Shown here piece by piece: positions 23,309 to 36,509 of a DNA stretch of 64,000 nucleotides; the stretch's first letter is position 1; every line of letters starts with the position of its first letter. The stretch is taken from assembly GCA_001466705.2 (NCBI GenBank), contig LATX02000244.1, forward strand, positions 186,001-250,000. Reading direction: 5' to 3'. The notes under the pieces were generated by a model. The model had not been told where the DNA came from, ran no database searches, and saw only the letters and a program-made list of their open reading frames with translations. The DNA is from Moniliophthora roreri (taxonomy: Eukaryota; Basidiomycota; Agaricomycetes; Agaricales; Marasmiaceae). The position numbers and the translations under genes are program-made.

Positions 23309-24311
23309 TTGCACATATGGACCGTCTGCGCGTCGTCTCTCTCTCAGTATGCAGGGGTTTCCGAAGACTATGAACAAGATTTGGTATCAAAGATCGAAAA
23401 TCTTAATCTTCCTACTCTGAAGGACCTTACTCAGCCCGTACAGAAAGCGGACCCGGACGAAGAATCGGTATCACATTGGGTCTTTGTGTTATTTCCAGGT
23501 ATCCGGCGTATTGATAGACTCACATTGAACATCTACACACGAGAAGTGTACCGGCTCGTAAGGGATGCCTTTGGTGATAGATGAGATGAACATGTCCGCG
23601 ATGTGTATTAACTCTCTTCAAATCCCAACCAGAAACATATGGTCCAGCAGGGTACATCTTCGAGGACCGGCTGCATAAACTTTTGCAGGGCGGGAGCCTT
23701 TGGGAATTGACCGAACTAGTTGTCCGGGGTAACCCGGGCGTCGTAAACAACGTTTACTTATCGATCTACATCCGCATCCAAAACACTTGTCGTGGGCCCA
23801 GGTGCACGGATAATAGACAAGATGGCTCAGCTACCTATGACTGATACTCTTGTTCATCCCTATCTACCCAACAACTCTGATGAAGATTGGGTCGTACCTG
23901 GGTGTCGTCAACGTCAACCATCTCGACAAGTCTGTTTTTGCGTTTCAATTCAGTGTTGCGGAAGACCTTGACGTTAAGGCGGAAGGAATGAATTGGCTAC
24001 AACAGACCTACCCTGGCTATGAATTCCATTATATTACTTTCACTGACAGCCATAACGTCAAAATCCCCATTCTCAAAACTCACGATTACATATGGAATCA
24101 AGATGACACTTGTGAGAAAGACGAGCTGGCTTCTCAGGTAAGAATTTATTCCGATTTGCTTTTTACCTATTCTGACGACGTCACAGAGGAAGTAACGCGT
24201 ACATACAACTTGGTGCCCACTTCCCAATTACCTATACTTGCTTACCTATACTTGCATGTCAGTCCCCGGCCTCTCCCTATACTGTTTCATGTAGCATTTA
24301 AATGTTGTTGA
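23309..24311 (+). pseudogene. Broken CRN-type C-terminal module
   Basis: Fragments resemble the C-terminal part of Crinkler (CRN)-type proteins that are expanded in Agaricomycetes, where a nuclease-like domain follows a variable head. One segment ends VYRLVRDAF and is spliced across about 23573-23630 to TYGPAGYIFEDRLHKLLQGG. A second intron probably runs from about 23729 to 23801. The next segment contains SVFAFQFSVAEDLDVKAEGM, the family's block before the terminal sheet. Its frame is offset by one base from the preceding exon near 23845-23855 and no intron repairs it. A 14-bp tandem duplication at 24228-24255 may shift the frame again. No in-frame ATG or N-terminal header is present. It reads as a truncated, frameshifted relic, though a base error cannot be excluded. 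Family assignment is from memory. Confidence 0.45.
24228..24255. repeat. 14-bp tandem duplication
   Basis: TTACCTATACTTGC occurs twice in tandem near the end of the CRN-like relic. A 14-bp duplication inside a coding region shifts the frame. Confidence 0.8.
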
Positions 24312-24457
24312 ATGTTTATTGTATCCATGTCTTAAGTATTCACTAACCAGTTGATATTCAAGAGGAACATCCAGCGCGTTCACGCTGTTGCCGATACCTG
24401 TCCCGTTTACTAGCACGATAAATACACTAGTCTAAAGATACAAGGTACAGTAACAAA

Positions 24458-25618
24458 TCACTTCCCGGGACCCGTGTAGTCCTTCGAAAGATCAATTTCG
24501 CCTTTCAAATGTGTATTGGTGATGCGGACTTGCCGCTGGCGAGGTGCACCCCCTCGCTTGCCCTTCTTCTTACCAGTTGGTGCCTTTGGTGCTGGACCCT
24601 GTGCCGCCGTGGTCGCTTGCAAGCCCTCTGCATCGCCAAGTTAGAAACGGTGGCTTCACAGTCGTCGCACGAAATCGTACCTGAATGCAACTGCTTGAGC
24701 AAATCGACATCATTGGGGACTTTCAACTCGTGCCAGAGATCTGAGAATTCTGGAAACGCATCGTCAATGGTCATACTTATCCATTGGCAAGTCGCTCACC
24801 TTTTTCAACTGGCATACCGCCTTTCTCCTCGGACGGCTTCAGCTCATTCCAAAACACCATCTTTAATTGACCATCTTTCATCGTCCGAGTAACCAGTACA
24901 TCTCCTTCTTGCTCTAGCTCTTCTATCGCTTGCGGTGCTTCTTTCCAAGACTCCTTCAGGGCTCGGACAGGTATACCACCTCCTTTCTTCGTTTGGCGTT
25001 CAATTTCAGTGAGTAAAGCGGCCTTATTCCGGAAATTGAATTCGTGCTTTCAAAGGAATAGAGAAGTTAGCAAAGTCATACGACCTGTCCATGCTTCAGA
25101 CCTTGTAGGAATACAGATCTGTTTTTGAATCCCAATGGACCCGGTCGTGATTCCTTAATTTCTCAATTAAGAACTGGTTGGTGTCGACTTCGGTGTCGGT
25201 GTAGATTGCAAGATCCTGTAGACGCATTGGATTATGGGTGGTCTACAGCCATTCATCTTATGAGTCATTGTAAAGAGAAGAATAGCGATCCAACGCACCT
25301 TGAGATAATCCACCGCATAAACTAATTGTGTACTCCATTCTTTCCCTGAGCCTGTATCTGCAGGCTGCGAATACACGACGTCTAGTGGGTTACACTTTTT
25401 GGCATCATAACCACTAGCACTGTGAAATAGAATCCAAACACACTGCTTTTAGGTCTTTTCTTCTTTGTGGCTGCTGCTGAAGACTCGGCTTCTTGAGGTT
25501 GTTCCGATGTCGTTGGAGTCGAACCTCCGAGTGGTGGCGGCTGGGAGTGCCATGAAGTATAGTCTTGTCTATGAAGAACCGACTTGAATGCAGCGACGTC
25601 TTTTCCGAGTTTTGACAT
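24458..25618 (-). CDS. TFA2: Transcription initiation factor TFIIE subunit beta
   Basis: TFIIE recruits and regulates TFIIH at RNA polymerase II promoters; the beta subunit contributes winged-helix domains. The first exon reads MSKLGKDVAAFKSVLHRQDY with a Ser/Pro/Gln-rich stretch, then an intron. The conserved core contains KEWSTQLVYAVDYLK, MRLQDLAIYTDTEVDTNQFL, RVHWDSKTDLYSYKHEFNFR, NKAALLTEIERQTKKGGGIP, ALKESWKEAPQAIEELEQEG and LVTRTMKDGQLKMVFWNE. The core ends EFSDLWHELKVPNDVDLLKQ. A Lys/Arg/Gly-rich tail finishes EIDLSKDYTGPGK at 24458. Exon order and domain content fit the yeast Tfa2 family. The start at 25618 is the first ATG. It shares a 137-bp promoter with the ACBD5-like gene. Confidence 0.92.
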
Positions 25619-25755
25619 GGTGGGAGTTGATGAAGAGCAAAACCTATCCACTCGCGCGTGCCGCCTTTCACGTGTGATTCGTCCTGTTACTTTTTACCCC
25701 CGCCACTGTCACCAGCTCCTGTTTCCGGTACCGGGATCTTTCCTTCTTCTCTTCC
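25619..25755. promoter_or_regulatory. 137-bp shared promoter, TFIIE beta / ACBD5-like
   Basis: The start codons of two divergent genes are only 137 bp apart, so both core promoters must lie here or overlap the 5' UTRs. The strand facing the ACBD5-like gene is CT-rich (CCTTCTTCTCTTCC immediately before its ATG), a common fungal promoter feature. Confidence 0.55.
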
Positions 25756-27398
25756 ATGTCCTCTCGAGACCTCATTGATGCCCAGTTCGACCGTGCGGTG
25801 GAAATCGTCCAAGGGTTGCCCAAAACGGGTCCAATTCAAACCGACTATGAAGAGAAGCTCACGATGTACAGGCAAGTAGGAATGCATTATCGCAGGCTGA
25901 ACCACCTCTTGACTTATTTGGAACAGTCTATACAAGCAAGGTACTGAAAAGACCCCCTTGAAATCGAAAATATCGTGACGTTTCGTGTAGCGACCGTAGG
26001 AAATGTAAAGTCGCCTCGACCCGGTATGTGGGACATGCTCGGACGAGCTAAATGGTGTGTTTTATTCTCCGATTCTGTTTTTTAGTCATTCTAAAGTGGT
26101 TCTAGGGATGCCTGGGATAAACACAAGGACTTGGATTCTTACGAGGCTAAATGGCTGTACGTCGACGCCCTGCTCAAGGTCACACACGATGTTCCATGTG
26201 CACAACCTTCCTTGACGTTGACATCGTTTCTTTAGGTACTAAGAAAGTACTCTGATAAGACTATTGCAAAGAATCTTGTGCAAGAATTGGAATCTTATAA
26301 CGGAGACCCGTCTCATATCATCATGAGTCGTGAGTTGACCGTTTACGCAAACTATCACCCTACCAGATACCTAATGCTACTACAGGCACCTTTACGCAGT
26401 CATCACCATCTGAATCTTCTGGTTCTACGGTATCAGAGGACGAACACCGCTCTCAATACCTCCACGCGGGGCAATCACGTTCCTTCCAAAACCAACCCCA
26501 AAACATTCCACTTCAGGAAGAAACCGATTCAGGATCTGAAGAAGAAGGCGAAGACGAAGACGAAGCACGCGAACTACCACCTCCGAGCCAGTTGCTTGAC
26601 CCCATGTCGTCATCAAATGTCAATGCTCGTCCACAATCTTCCATGTCTTCACACCGCTACCGCACTCCTTTGGCAGGATCCCTCGCATCACCTCCTCCCG
26701 CACACACCCAAGGTATCCACCCTATCCCACACATTCAACCCTTACCCGGCTTTGAAACGCCCTCTGCATTCGCAGAACCTTCACCTACATCCATTCCATC
26801 GTCCTTATATCCCGAATCATCTCGTGGAATGGACTCTCCTTCCATGGCTATGCCTATGTACGGCCCGCATCCCTATCGAAGCCAGTCCCAATCTCTCCCA
26901 ATGGGTCAATACGGCGTTGTCCGTCCTGCATCATCACTCGCACTCGAGCGTGCATTGGAGAGCATGCAAGCCCAACTAGCAGCATTCAACGAACGTCTCG
27001 AAACACTTGAATCAAATTCACCAGCTGCATCCAGAACACGACTTTCTGGGGGTAACACACCGGGACGAGCGAGTCCTGATGATCGCGGCTCTATCGAATG
27101 GGATACGGATGATTTAGGATTATGGTCTTTTCTGGTGAACCCCACTTTACGTACGGTTCAGCTCCTGCGAAACATTGCACAATTCTTTGCGAAAAACGAA
27201 AGCAATAGGTCACCTTCGATGATTGTGTTGAGGAGGTTATGTTTGGATGCGTCTTTCTTGCTTTGTTTCCTTGCGCTGTTCCGGATGATATGGCGGAAGA
27301 GCGGGGTGAGGAGAAGGGAAGTTAATGCGGCGTTAGTCGTGCTGTGGAGGGCGCTTCTTGGGAGGAGAGAGAGGTTGTTGGTTGACCGGGGTGTATGA
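25756..27398 (+). CDS. ACBD5/Atg37-like acyl-CoA-binding membrane protein
   Basis: The N-terminal acyl-CoA-binding domain is split by short introns. It reads DAQFDRAVEIVQGLPKTGP, YEEKLTMY, ATVGNVKSPRPGMWDMLGRA, KWDAWDKHKDLDSYEAKWLY and VDALLKVLRKYSDKTIAKN, which covers the four-helix fold with its Tyr and Lys ligand residues. A long disordered middle rich in Ser and Pro follows, with an acidic segment. A possible coiled coil is LERALESMQAQLAAFNERLE. Near the C-terminus a hydrophobic helix, LCLDASFLLCFLALFRMIW, is followed by basic residues. This N-ACB/C-anchor order matches ACBD5 and Atg37, tail-anchored peroxisomal proteins linked to pexophagy and very-long-chain acyl-CoA handling. Peroxisomal location is inferred. 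Stop TGA at 27396-27398. Convergent with the ADH gene. Confidence 0.85.
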
Positions 27399-27527
27399 TC
27401 TATTTACTTGTATTCTCGTGGCTCAAGATGATTGTTTGGCGCACTGATGATATTGGTACATGATATTTTACTTTCTTGAATTGGCTAGCTTGACTTCAAT
27501 TAACCTGGGCAACTCCTCACTTTGGTA

Positions 27528-29486
<1,959 letters not shown>

Positions 29487-30161
29487 ATGTCTTTCACCAA
29501 CTTGTACTATAAGAGGGTACGTTTCATTCAATACAATCTCAATACACGCAATGTGGAGTTTATCTTAGACAGCAGGGACTCCGAAAGCTTGCTATGTGTG
29601 CTACAAACCCACGACGACTGTGCTTGCGACGATAAACACTGTCGACTTCATATACACCTGCCCAGGACACCTCTCTGATCCAGGATTCGCGAGTCAGGTT
29701 GGGGAAGCAAATGATGGGGCAAGTGGAGCAAGGAAATTAGGACTGAGTAGTGAGGAGATTGCAAAGGTCAAGGCAGAATGGGAAGAGAAGCAACGATTGA
29801 AGGAGAAGAAGGAAAAAGAAAAGGAAAAGGATGACAAGGCGAAGGATGACAAGACAAAGGATGACAAGAAGGACGACAAGAAGGACGACGAGGACGAGAA
29901 ACCAAAGAGCAAGCCAGCGTCTCCTACTACTGCTACTCCATCCTCTCCCAGTCCATCCCCCGGTGCTACGCATCAAAGATATACCCTTCATCGGGACTTC
30001 TTTTCTAGTGCGTTCACGAGACAACACCCTTTTTGTTATTCATTGTGCTCATGACTTTCCCAGTGCGATTGGCCGAACACCGCAAAAGAAGGCAGGCGAC
30101 CCAGGCCAAGGAATTAGCACCGCGTTTGCCAGGGGCACCCAGAAGTGATATATCTGGGTGA
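29487..30161 (+). CDS. VFA1: Vps4-associated protein Vfa1
   Basis: Vfa1 binds the AAA-ATPase Vps4 and modulates ESCRT-III disassembly at endosomes. Exon 1 reads MSFTNLYYKR and is spliced at GTACGT to TAGTPKACYVCYKPTTTVLA. The zinc-ligand region continues FIYTCPGHLSDPGF, with the CxxC and C/H pattern of the family. A Lys/Asp/Glu-rich charged run spans about residues 75-120. The C-terminal block is RYTLHRDFF, spliced across about 30011-30061 to MRLAEHRKRRQATQAKELAP, then RLPGAPRS. Skipping that second intron is needed to obtain the family's conserved tail; unspliced, the frame stops at 30054. Stop TGA at 30159-30161. Confidence 0.85.
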
Positions 30162-30317
30162 CTACAGGGGAATAGTATTTACTATGGACTACTTTTTTTT
30201 AGGCCAATGTACTCTAGGTAGGAATCCGAATAACGAGCAGACAGGTATAAAACAAAGAACGCGAATAACCCGATAAGACTGATTACCCTATCTCTGACCA
30301 CCGCCATCATCATCGCC

Positions 30318-31691
30318 ATGCCTGGACGTCTTCAACACAAGGTCATTCATTCCACTGTCATTAATACGATGATAGAAATTCTCACAACCCAAGTCTTTTT
30401 AGGTCGCTCTCATCACCGGCGCAGGCTCGTGAGTTCATCGTCCGTCAATTCAAACTTGCATCATCTGGACTGATCGTATGCACATCCCAGAGGCATCGGC
30501 TTGGAATCCTCTCTCCTCTTTGCATCCGAAGGCGCAAACGTCCTTCTCGTAGATATCAACCTTCAAGGTGCTCAAAAGGGCGCTGATCTTATCGCACAAC
30601 GATACCCCAACGTCAAGGCTCTCGCTCTCAAATGCGATGTTTCAAAGGAAGAGGAAATTAAGAATGCCGTAGATACTGCTGTAAAAGAATTTGGGCGGTT
30701 GGATGTTATGGTGCGTTTCCTCACACCAAATCGTACTTTTCATGATCTCACATCGTCGATCTGCAGTTCAACAATGCCGGTATCATGCACCCAGAAGACG
30801 ACAATGCTCTCAACACCGAAGAAAATATTTGGGATTTGACGATGCAGATTAACGTCAAGGGTGTCTGGTGGGGATGCAAATATGCCATATTGGCTATGCG
30901 TCAGAACTCCACAGACGAGTCTAAAGGCTTGCATGTTGGCGGAAGTATCATCAACACGGCTAGTTTTGTCGCTGTTAGAGGTGCTGCTACCCCTCAGATT
31001 GCTTGTGAGTTTTATCGATCTTTACCTATGTGCATGCTGTTCATGTCTCACTCGGGCTGTTCGATTTGCAGATACCGCATCCAAGGTTCGCATCTCATGA
31101 GAAAGCTTCTAATATCCCCCTAACTTGACACTTCTTCGCTTCACAGGGTGCAGTACTCGCGATGAGCCGTGAACTCGCTATGGTCCATGCCAAGGAAGGC
31201 ATTCGTGTAAACTCCCTCTGCCCGTAAGCCCCCTCTTACCTGCATCCCTCCCTCTTTACTGACACAAAGGGTCATTCCAGTGGGCCCTTGAAAACACGTA
31301 AGTCCTCAGCCGGCAAGGATTCCGAATCTTCTTAACCCGCTTCTTTTTTTAGCTTTACTCATGGACTTTTTGAATACTGAGGAGAAGAAACAACGTAGAA
31401 TGGTCCATCTTCCTATGGGAAGATTTGGTGAAGCTATTGAGCAAGCAAAGGCGGCTTTATTCCGTATGTCATCGTTTCTTGAATGTTCCCTTGTACTCGC
31501 TCACAGATCCTGCAGTTGCAAGCGACGAGAGCAGCTATACGACTGTACGTATCACCTCTTTTCTCTCAGGGCCCGCGAATTGACAATATGCTTGAAAGGG
31601 CACCGAATTCATGGTAGACGGTGGTCTATCCAACGGATACGTGACTGCACTAGGCGATCCTGTCTTGCCGCCTCCCGCTAGCATGATTTAG
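30318..31691 (+). CDS. Short-chain dehydrogenase/reductase (SDR)
   Basis: This classical SDR is NAD(P)-dependent, substrate unknown. It starts MPGRLQHK, spliced to VALITGAGS and then GIGLESSLLFASEGANVLLV, giving the TGxxxGIG cofactor motif. An Asp (LLVDINLQG) at the end of the second strand suggests a preference for NAD(H). Further motifs are LKCDVS, FNNAGIMHPEDDN (NNAG), the serine region SIINTASFVAVRGAA and the catalytic YTASK, followed by GAVLAMSRELAMVHAKEGIR, VNSLCPGPLKTPLL and TGTEFMVDGGLSNGYVTA. About nine short introns, some separated by exons of only a few codons. The stop is at 31689-31691. No C-terminal peroxisomal signal. Convergent with HBS1. Confidence 0.9.
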
Positions 31692-31865
31692 ACACACAGC
31701 ATTCTAGAAAACAGTAGGAACTTCAAACTGTACTTGGGATCACAGAATGTAGAATACAAAGATTCTCTGCTTCTTATAAGCGTCAGAGTAAACACGGCTA
31801 CATGAACTTATACCTCCGAGATGCTAACGATACACGAATAAGTGGAACGAAACATCATATACGCG

Positions 31866-34800
31866 TCAACCAAAAATCTCTAGTACAATCCCTGCATAAC
31901 AAGCCTCGTCAGCTAATTGCCATCAATACAGAAATGTTTCGCATACCTGCACCAATCGTCTCGCCGCCCCTCCTCAAAAGAACCCTTCCCATATCTTTAC
32001 TAACAGCAAAAGGCTCCAGGGGAATCGGACGTGCAGTTGAAGGCCCCGAAAGTGTCGTTGTTCGTAGTACAATCTGAACTTCGGCTGAGGTACCCTTCGT
32101 GAGGACACTGTTTATGTAAATGTAAATAAGTCGAGTTGACAGAGTAGAGGAAAAAAAAAAAGAATAGGGAAGCAACAAACCGAGGCTTCTTCTTGATGAC
32201 ACTCCCCGACGTTCTATCCAGTGTAGCAATCAAGTTTGATATCGTAGCTGGGACATCCCGAGAATGGTGGAATAATTCAATCTACAATGACAGTTGTTAG
32301 TTCTCAGCCAGCTACATGTAGGTGGAATGGAGACTTACAGAAGTCCCAGAAGTGATAGGAATCTGGATATCAAACACAATGATCCTCGCCGTAAATATCG
32401 TTGCCAGAGGTACCAAGGAATCAGGAAAGCACAACACGCTGCCGATGTTAAGATGTACTGGATCTATCGCAATCAACTGGATCGTGACACTAGATCCGGC
32501 GGCCGCCCAGGGAGCGGCTTCTTCTTCGACTGTTATCGCTGCAAAGGATTCGATAATGTGTTTTTGGAATAAATGCCATGAGTGTGTTTACTCACCCCTT
32601 ACAATGGCAGTTTCGTCGCCAGGCAAAACACGTAGTCGGTCTCCGACTTGAACAACACCAGAGCAAACACGTCCAGCGACCCACATACCTGAGCCTTGTC
32701 CTTTGAAAACGTTGGATATTGGGATTCTCAACGGTGCGTATATATCCCTGGTTGGAGGTTCTAGTTTATCTATGTGGTGGTTAGCATCTTGTCATGGGAG
32801 GCAGACCGAACCGACCGAGATGATCAACCAGAGTTGGTCCTTTATACCACTCGCGAAGCTCCTTGGAAGCATCTCCTTCTCTAGATACCAGATTAACGCC
32901 TTGCATAGCTCCAACTGGAACAAACTTGGTCTTGGAAGGGTGGAAGCCAGATTGAACGAGGAAAGGCTTGAGATATTCGCATATCTCGTCGTATCGTGCT
33001 TTGCTCCATTGGACCTTTCAAAAAATGTCGATAAGACGAGTATCCCAAATGAAGTAAACGGCCTACCTGATCCAGTTTGTTTATTGCTACAATAACTTGC
33101 GCAACTCCAAGGCTTCTGACGAGAAGAATGTGTTCCCTCGTTTGCCCACCGCGCTCAAAGCCAGCTTCAAACTCCCCGGTGGCAGCGTCGACGACAAGCA
33201 ACGCGCAGTCCGCCTGCGAGGCCCCAGAAATCATGTTGGGTATAAAGTCCTTGTGACCGGGTGCATCTAGAATAGTTATTTGTCGGTTGGGTGTTGCAAG
33301 GGATTGTAACGCAATGTCCATCGTTATTCCCCTAGGTAATTATAGATAAGCAAGTGGAAAGAATACACTTGGATTTGAAATCTCGCCTTTCCCGTTCCTC
33401 GGTTGTCCCATCTAATCCCCAAGCCCAGCTGAAACTACTTTTTCCAGCTTTATTGCTCCCTCTTTCGTTCGCGATTCTAGCCTTCTCATCCAACCTCCCC
33501 AACTCGTATAATAATCTACCCATGAGGGTCGATTTACCCGCATCAACGTGTCCTGTCTATATATCAGATTAAGAGAGGAGCAAATATGAAAGGATACAAA
33601 CCAATGACAACAAGACTAACAGCCTTTTTCCCACCTCCACCATCCATTGCTTTTTTAGCTTCCTCCAGCAGCTTCTCTCGTTCATATGTCAACTTGGGTG
33701 GAGGCTCCTCCTTCTCCTCCTTTTCCTTCTCCGCTGACGTCAAATTCAATGCCGAGAGGTCCAACGCTCTTTGATCTATACCAACACCAGCACCTCTGCG
33801 CGGCGTTGCCGCTCCTGATCCTGATTTTGAAGTCGAAGCTTTTGCTTTTGTGGGTGTCGGAGGTCCTGACTTTTGGGCTTTTTGAGCGGCGAGTCGTTTG
33901 GCTTTTTCACGTTCTTTAGCGGCTACAAGTCATAAACAGAATACATAGATATCAGTATCATTGTGGAACAACAAACAACAGGGAATGAATAAGAATAAGA
34001 GTTGAAGCGAAAGAAGGGAAAGCATAAATGTGCAAAAGGGGAGAAGAAAAGGTTTCAAGCCCTCATTTTCCCTAGAGCCGTTCCTTTCCTTGCATTGAAA
34101 ACGATATCATCCGGACTCGGAGAGTCAAATGCGAAGCCAGATGTAGATGGGCCTGGCATGGGTATGGGCTTCCGTGACCGCGTGCTTCTGCTTCTACTTT
34201 CCGAGTCTGACGTGGACGTGATAGTGGAGGTGGCAGTCGACGAAGACGTTATGGATGAAAAAGAGCTCGTCGTAATGGTAGTAGATGACTTCCTCCTCCT
34301 CCTACTGTTCTCAGCCTCTCCTCCTTTAGACGACTCATCATCAACAAGTACGGAAGCAAATGCAGACGGTGACGCACGATGGCTACTGCGAGTAGACTTT
34401 GATCGTGGAAGAAACATTGGGGGTATCGTATATGGTTCTGGCTCTGGCTCTGGTCGTTTCTCGTGCTTCTCGTGCGCCTTTTTGATCTTCATTGCTAATT
34501 TGGATGGCTTCCCAGTATTGCTACCCTTCTCGCTCCCAGTGACATAATCAACTGCAGGAAGCGGCACAACATGCGGTGCCTTGCTGGTCGGCGGCTTAGA
34601 TGGATCCGTCAGACTGTATAACGTCTGATACGACGTCGTAATAGCAGTCGTCACCGAAGGCCCATTAGCAATCGGGGTGAGATACTCCGTCTTTTCTGGT
34701 GGTAACTCTGGTGAAGAAGGCTTGGCAACGGGAGCACGTAAGGCTTTTTGAAGTTCACGTTCCTGGGCTAATAATGCCAGTTTGGATTTGGTGGGCGCAC

Positions 34801-36509
34801 GAGTGACTGCGCCTGTGTTCTTGCCCTTGATGGCGGGACTCTCAGTGGCTGAGGGCTGTTCGAGGACTTTGGAAGGTGTAGGAGCAGAGGGCCTTGGTGT
34901 TTGTCTAGCAGTGCTTGCGCTCGCGCTGGAGACCACTGACGGTGTCTTTGGTAAAGGTTTGTGTACGATCGCAGCTTTATCTCGATCCTTGGCTTCCATA
35001 TCCATAGCGATTTGTATGGCTTTATCGATATGAAAGGAAGTAGATGACGGGGACATAGATTGCTGTACGGTGGAGGCAGAATGGGATTGAGATCGGTTGG
35101 ACTGGGATTGGGATCGGGATATCGTGGAAGATGATTGAGGTCGCATCTGACTCGATTGGTCCGTCGCAGCCGGCCTCAACTTTGGGTAGGTCTTGACAGA
35201 CTCGGAGCTAGACGACGTCAAAATGGCGGATTTGGTGCGTGAGCTCGCTCTACTGCTAGCTAGTTGAGCCAACTTGGACGGCTGCTTGGCTGATTTCTGA
35301 GGGGTAGGATGAGTCGATACTGATCTCGAGGTTGAATCGGGGATCTCTGGGATAGTCTCAATGGGTGGAACAGGTTCGCTTGGAGGACGGGGAGGTGATG
35401 ATACATTGCTCCCAGTTGATGAAGTGGTCGCCCAAGATGGTGCGGGTTCGTACATCGAAAGCCTGTTCACGGCTGATTCGGAGGGAGAGAGTGGGATTGT
35501 GTTAGGATCTATTGGGGATCTTGAAATATGATCGAATCGCCCGTTCTCTATTTAAAAGTTTAGAGTGAAATTTAGAGAGGGATATGTCAAGTTGTGGTAT
35601 GAACACGTACCTATAATATCTCCATAGGAAGTTCCAGACGTGACACTGGGTATACGATGCATCAAATAAGGAGAAGGCTCTGTACGCTCCGTCTTCTCAG
35701 TAATGGTACTCAATAAACTTCTCTTGGATTGTAGCACTGGCACGACGGGTTCCTCCTGCTCTACTTCATGTTCAGGCAGATCGTCGTACTCTTGCTCTTC
35801 CCATCCTTGGTGTTGGCCCTGCTCCGCCATCCGCTGTTGAGCCAGGTAGATTAGAGGAATCCTTGAACGTTCACTGCCATATTCGTTGGAGTACGGATTG
35901 ACACCTGGACGGTACAAAGTATGAGTCCAACAAATTCATGCCATCCTAATTCAACACGGGGTCATAGAGCATGCACCTTCTTAGTGAAGTTTCTCTGCCA
36001 TATTTTTATACAGACCCACGATAGCAAGAGGCCGAGGGTGCAAAAAAAAAAAGTTAACAATCCCGAAGACGCTCACCTTGACGTTCTCTTGCTGCTCGTC
36101 GCTTTTCTTGTTCCTCTGTGAGCTGTTGAGCAATACGGATAGGAGAAGAGTAGTTCGGGCACATACGTATGCACCAGCTAACCGTATTTTCTACATCGAA
36201 ATTGTAATACCATATAGCATCCCTAACTTCGCTATCTGGTATCCCTGAGATATCTTCCTCGCCGATAACTTCACGAACACGTTCGAGAGCGTCAATCATT
36301 TGCACTGAGACCAAGTTCCAGAGCGGAGTCAATCGTAAATTCAAGGATAGACATACTGTGCTGTTCTTGGGTCATTTCTTCCTCTCCGCCATCGGACAGG
36401 GCGTCATCATCGAGTTCATCTGTACAGTGGGTAAGATTCGAGTTCCCTGTGTTATTGAATAGATCTGACCATCGATATTGAGGTTCTTGACATATCTGTG
36501 ACGCGACAT
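31866..36509 (-). CDS. HBS1: Hbs1 ribosome-rescue GTPase (locus also encodes a Ski7-like isoform)
   Basis: Hbs1 works with Dom34/Pelota to release stalled ribosomes. The N-terminal HBS1 domain (36509 to about 36100) contains [20 protein letters not shown]. GTPase motifs are HVDAGKSTL (G1), RGITMDIA (G2), DAPGHKDF (G3) and NKLDQ (G4); the beta-barrel domains follow ([20 protein letters not shown] and [16 protein letters not shown]). The last exon reads GIVLEIFG, stop at 31866. For an intact GTPase, the donor at 35611/35610 must join the acceptor at 33922: ATA-G plus CC-GCT (both phase 1), giving [19 protein letters not shown]. This skips a 1,688-nt interval that itself holds an alternative terminal exon. 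Reading through that exon instead ends at a stop at 34055. Around ten introns in total. Confidence 0.92.
34055..35547 (-). other. SKI7: Alternative terminal exon: Ski7-like C-terminus of the HBS1 locus
   Basis: This 1,493-nt exon begins after a TTAAATAG acceptor and continues the HBS1 frame from donor 35611: ATA-G plus AG-AAC gives [12 protein letters not shown]. It stays open for about 496 codons and ends at TGA (34057-34055) after [18 protein letters not shown]. The sequence is disordered, rich in Ser, Pro and Lys, and carries repeated short motifs: [10 protein letters not shown] (about 35278), [10 protein letters not shown] (about 34790), [10 protein letters not shown] (about 34505) and SPSAFASVL. 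Ski7 and HBS1L splice-variant adaptors bridge the exosome and Ski complex through such linear motifs and lack a working GTPase. That role here is inferred. The only in-frame route from this exon to the G domain would use a weak GTCCGG donor. Confidence 0.7.

Noticed and set aside
25500..25535. GGTTCGACTCC on the minus strand resembles a tRNA/Pol III B box
   Set aside because: It lies inside the first TFIIE beta exon coding for GGSTPT, with no A box or cloverleaf around it.
34002..34547. 181-codon plus-strand frame
   Set aside because: It is the antisense shadow of the Ser/Pro-rich Ski7-like exon.
34055..35547. In-frame stop in HBS1 as evidence of a pseudogene or assembly error
   Set aside because: Skipping the whole exon uses phase-matched splice sites and restores a complete GTPase, so an alternative terminal exon is the better explanation.
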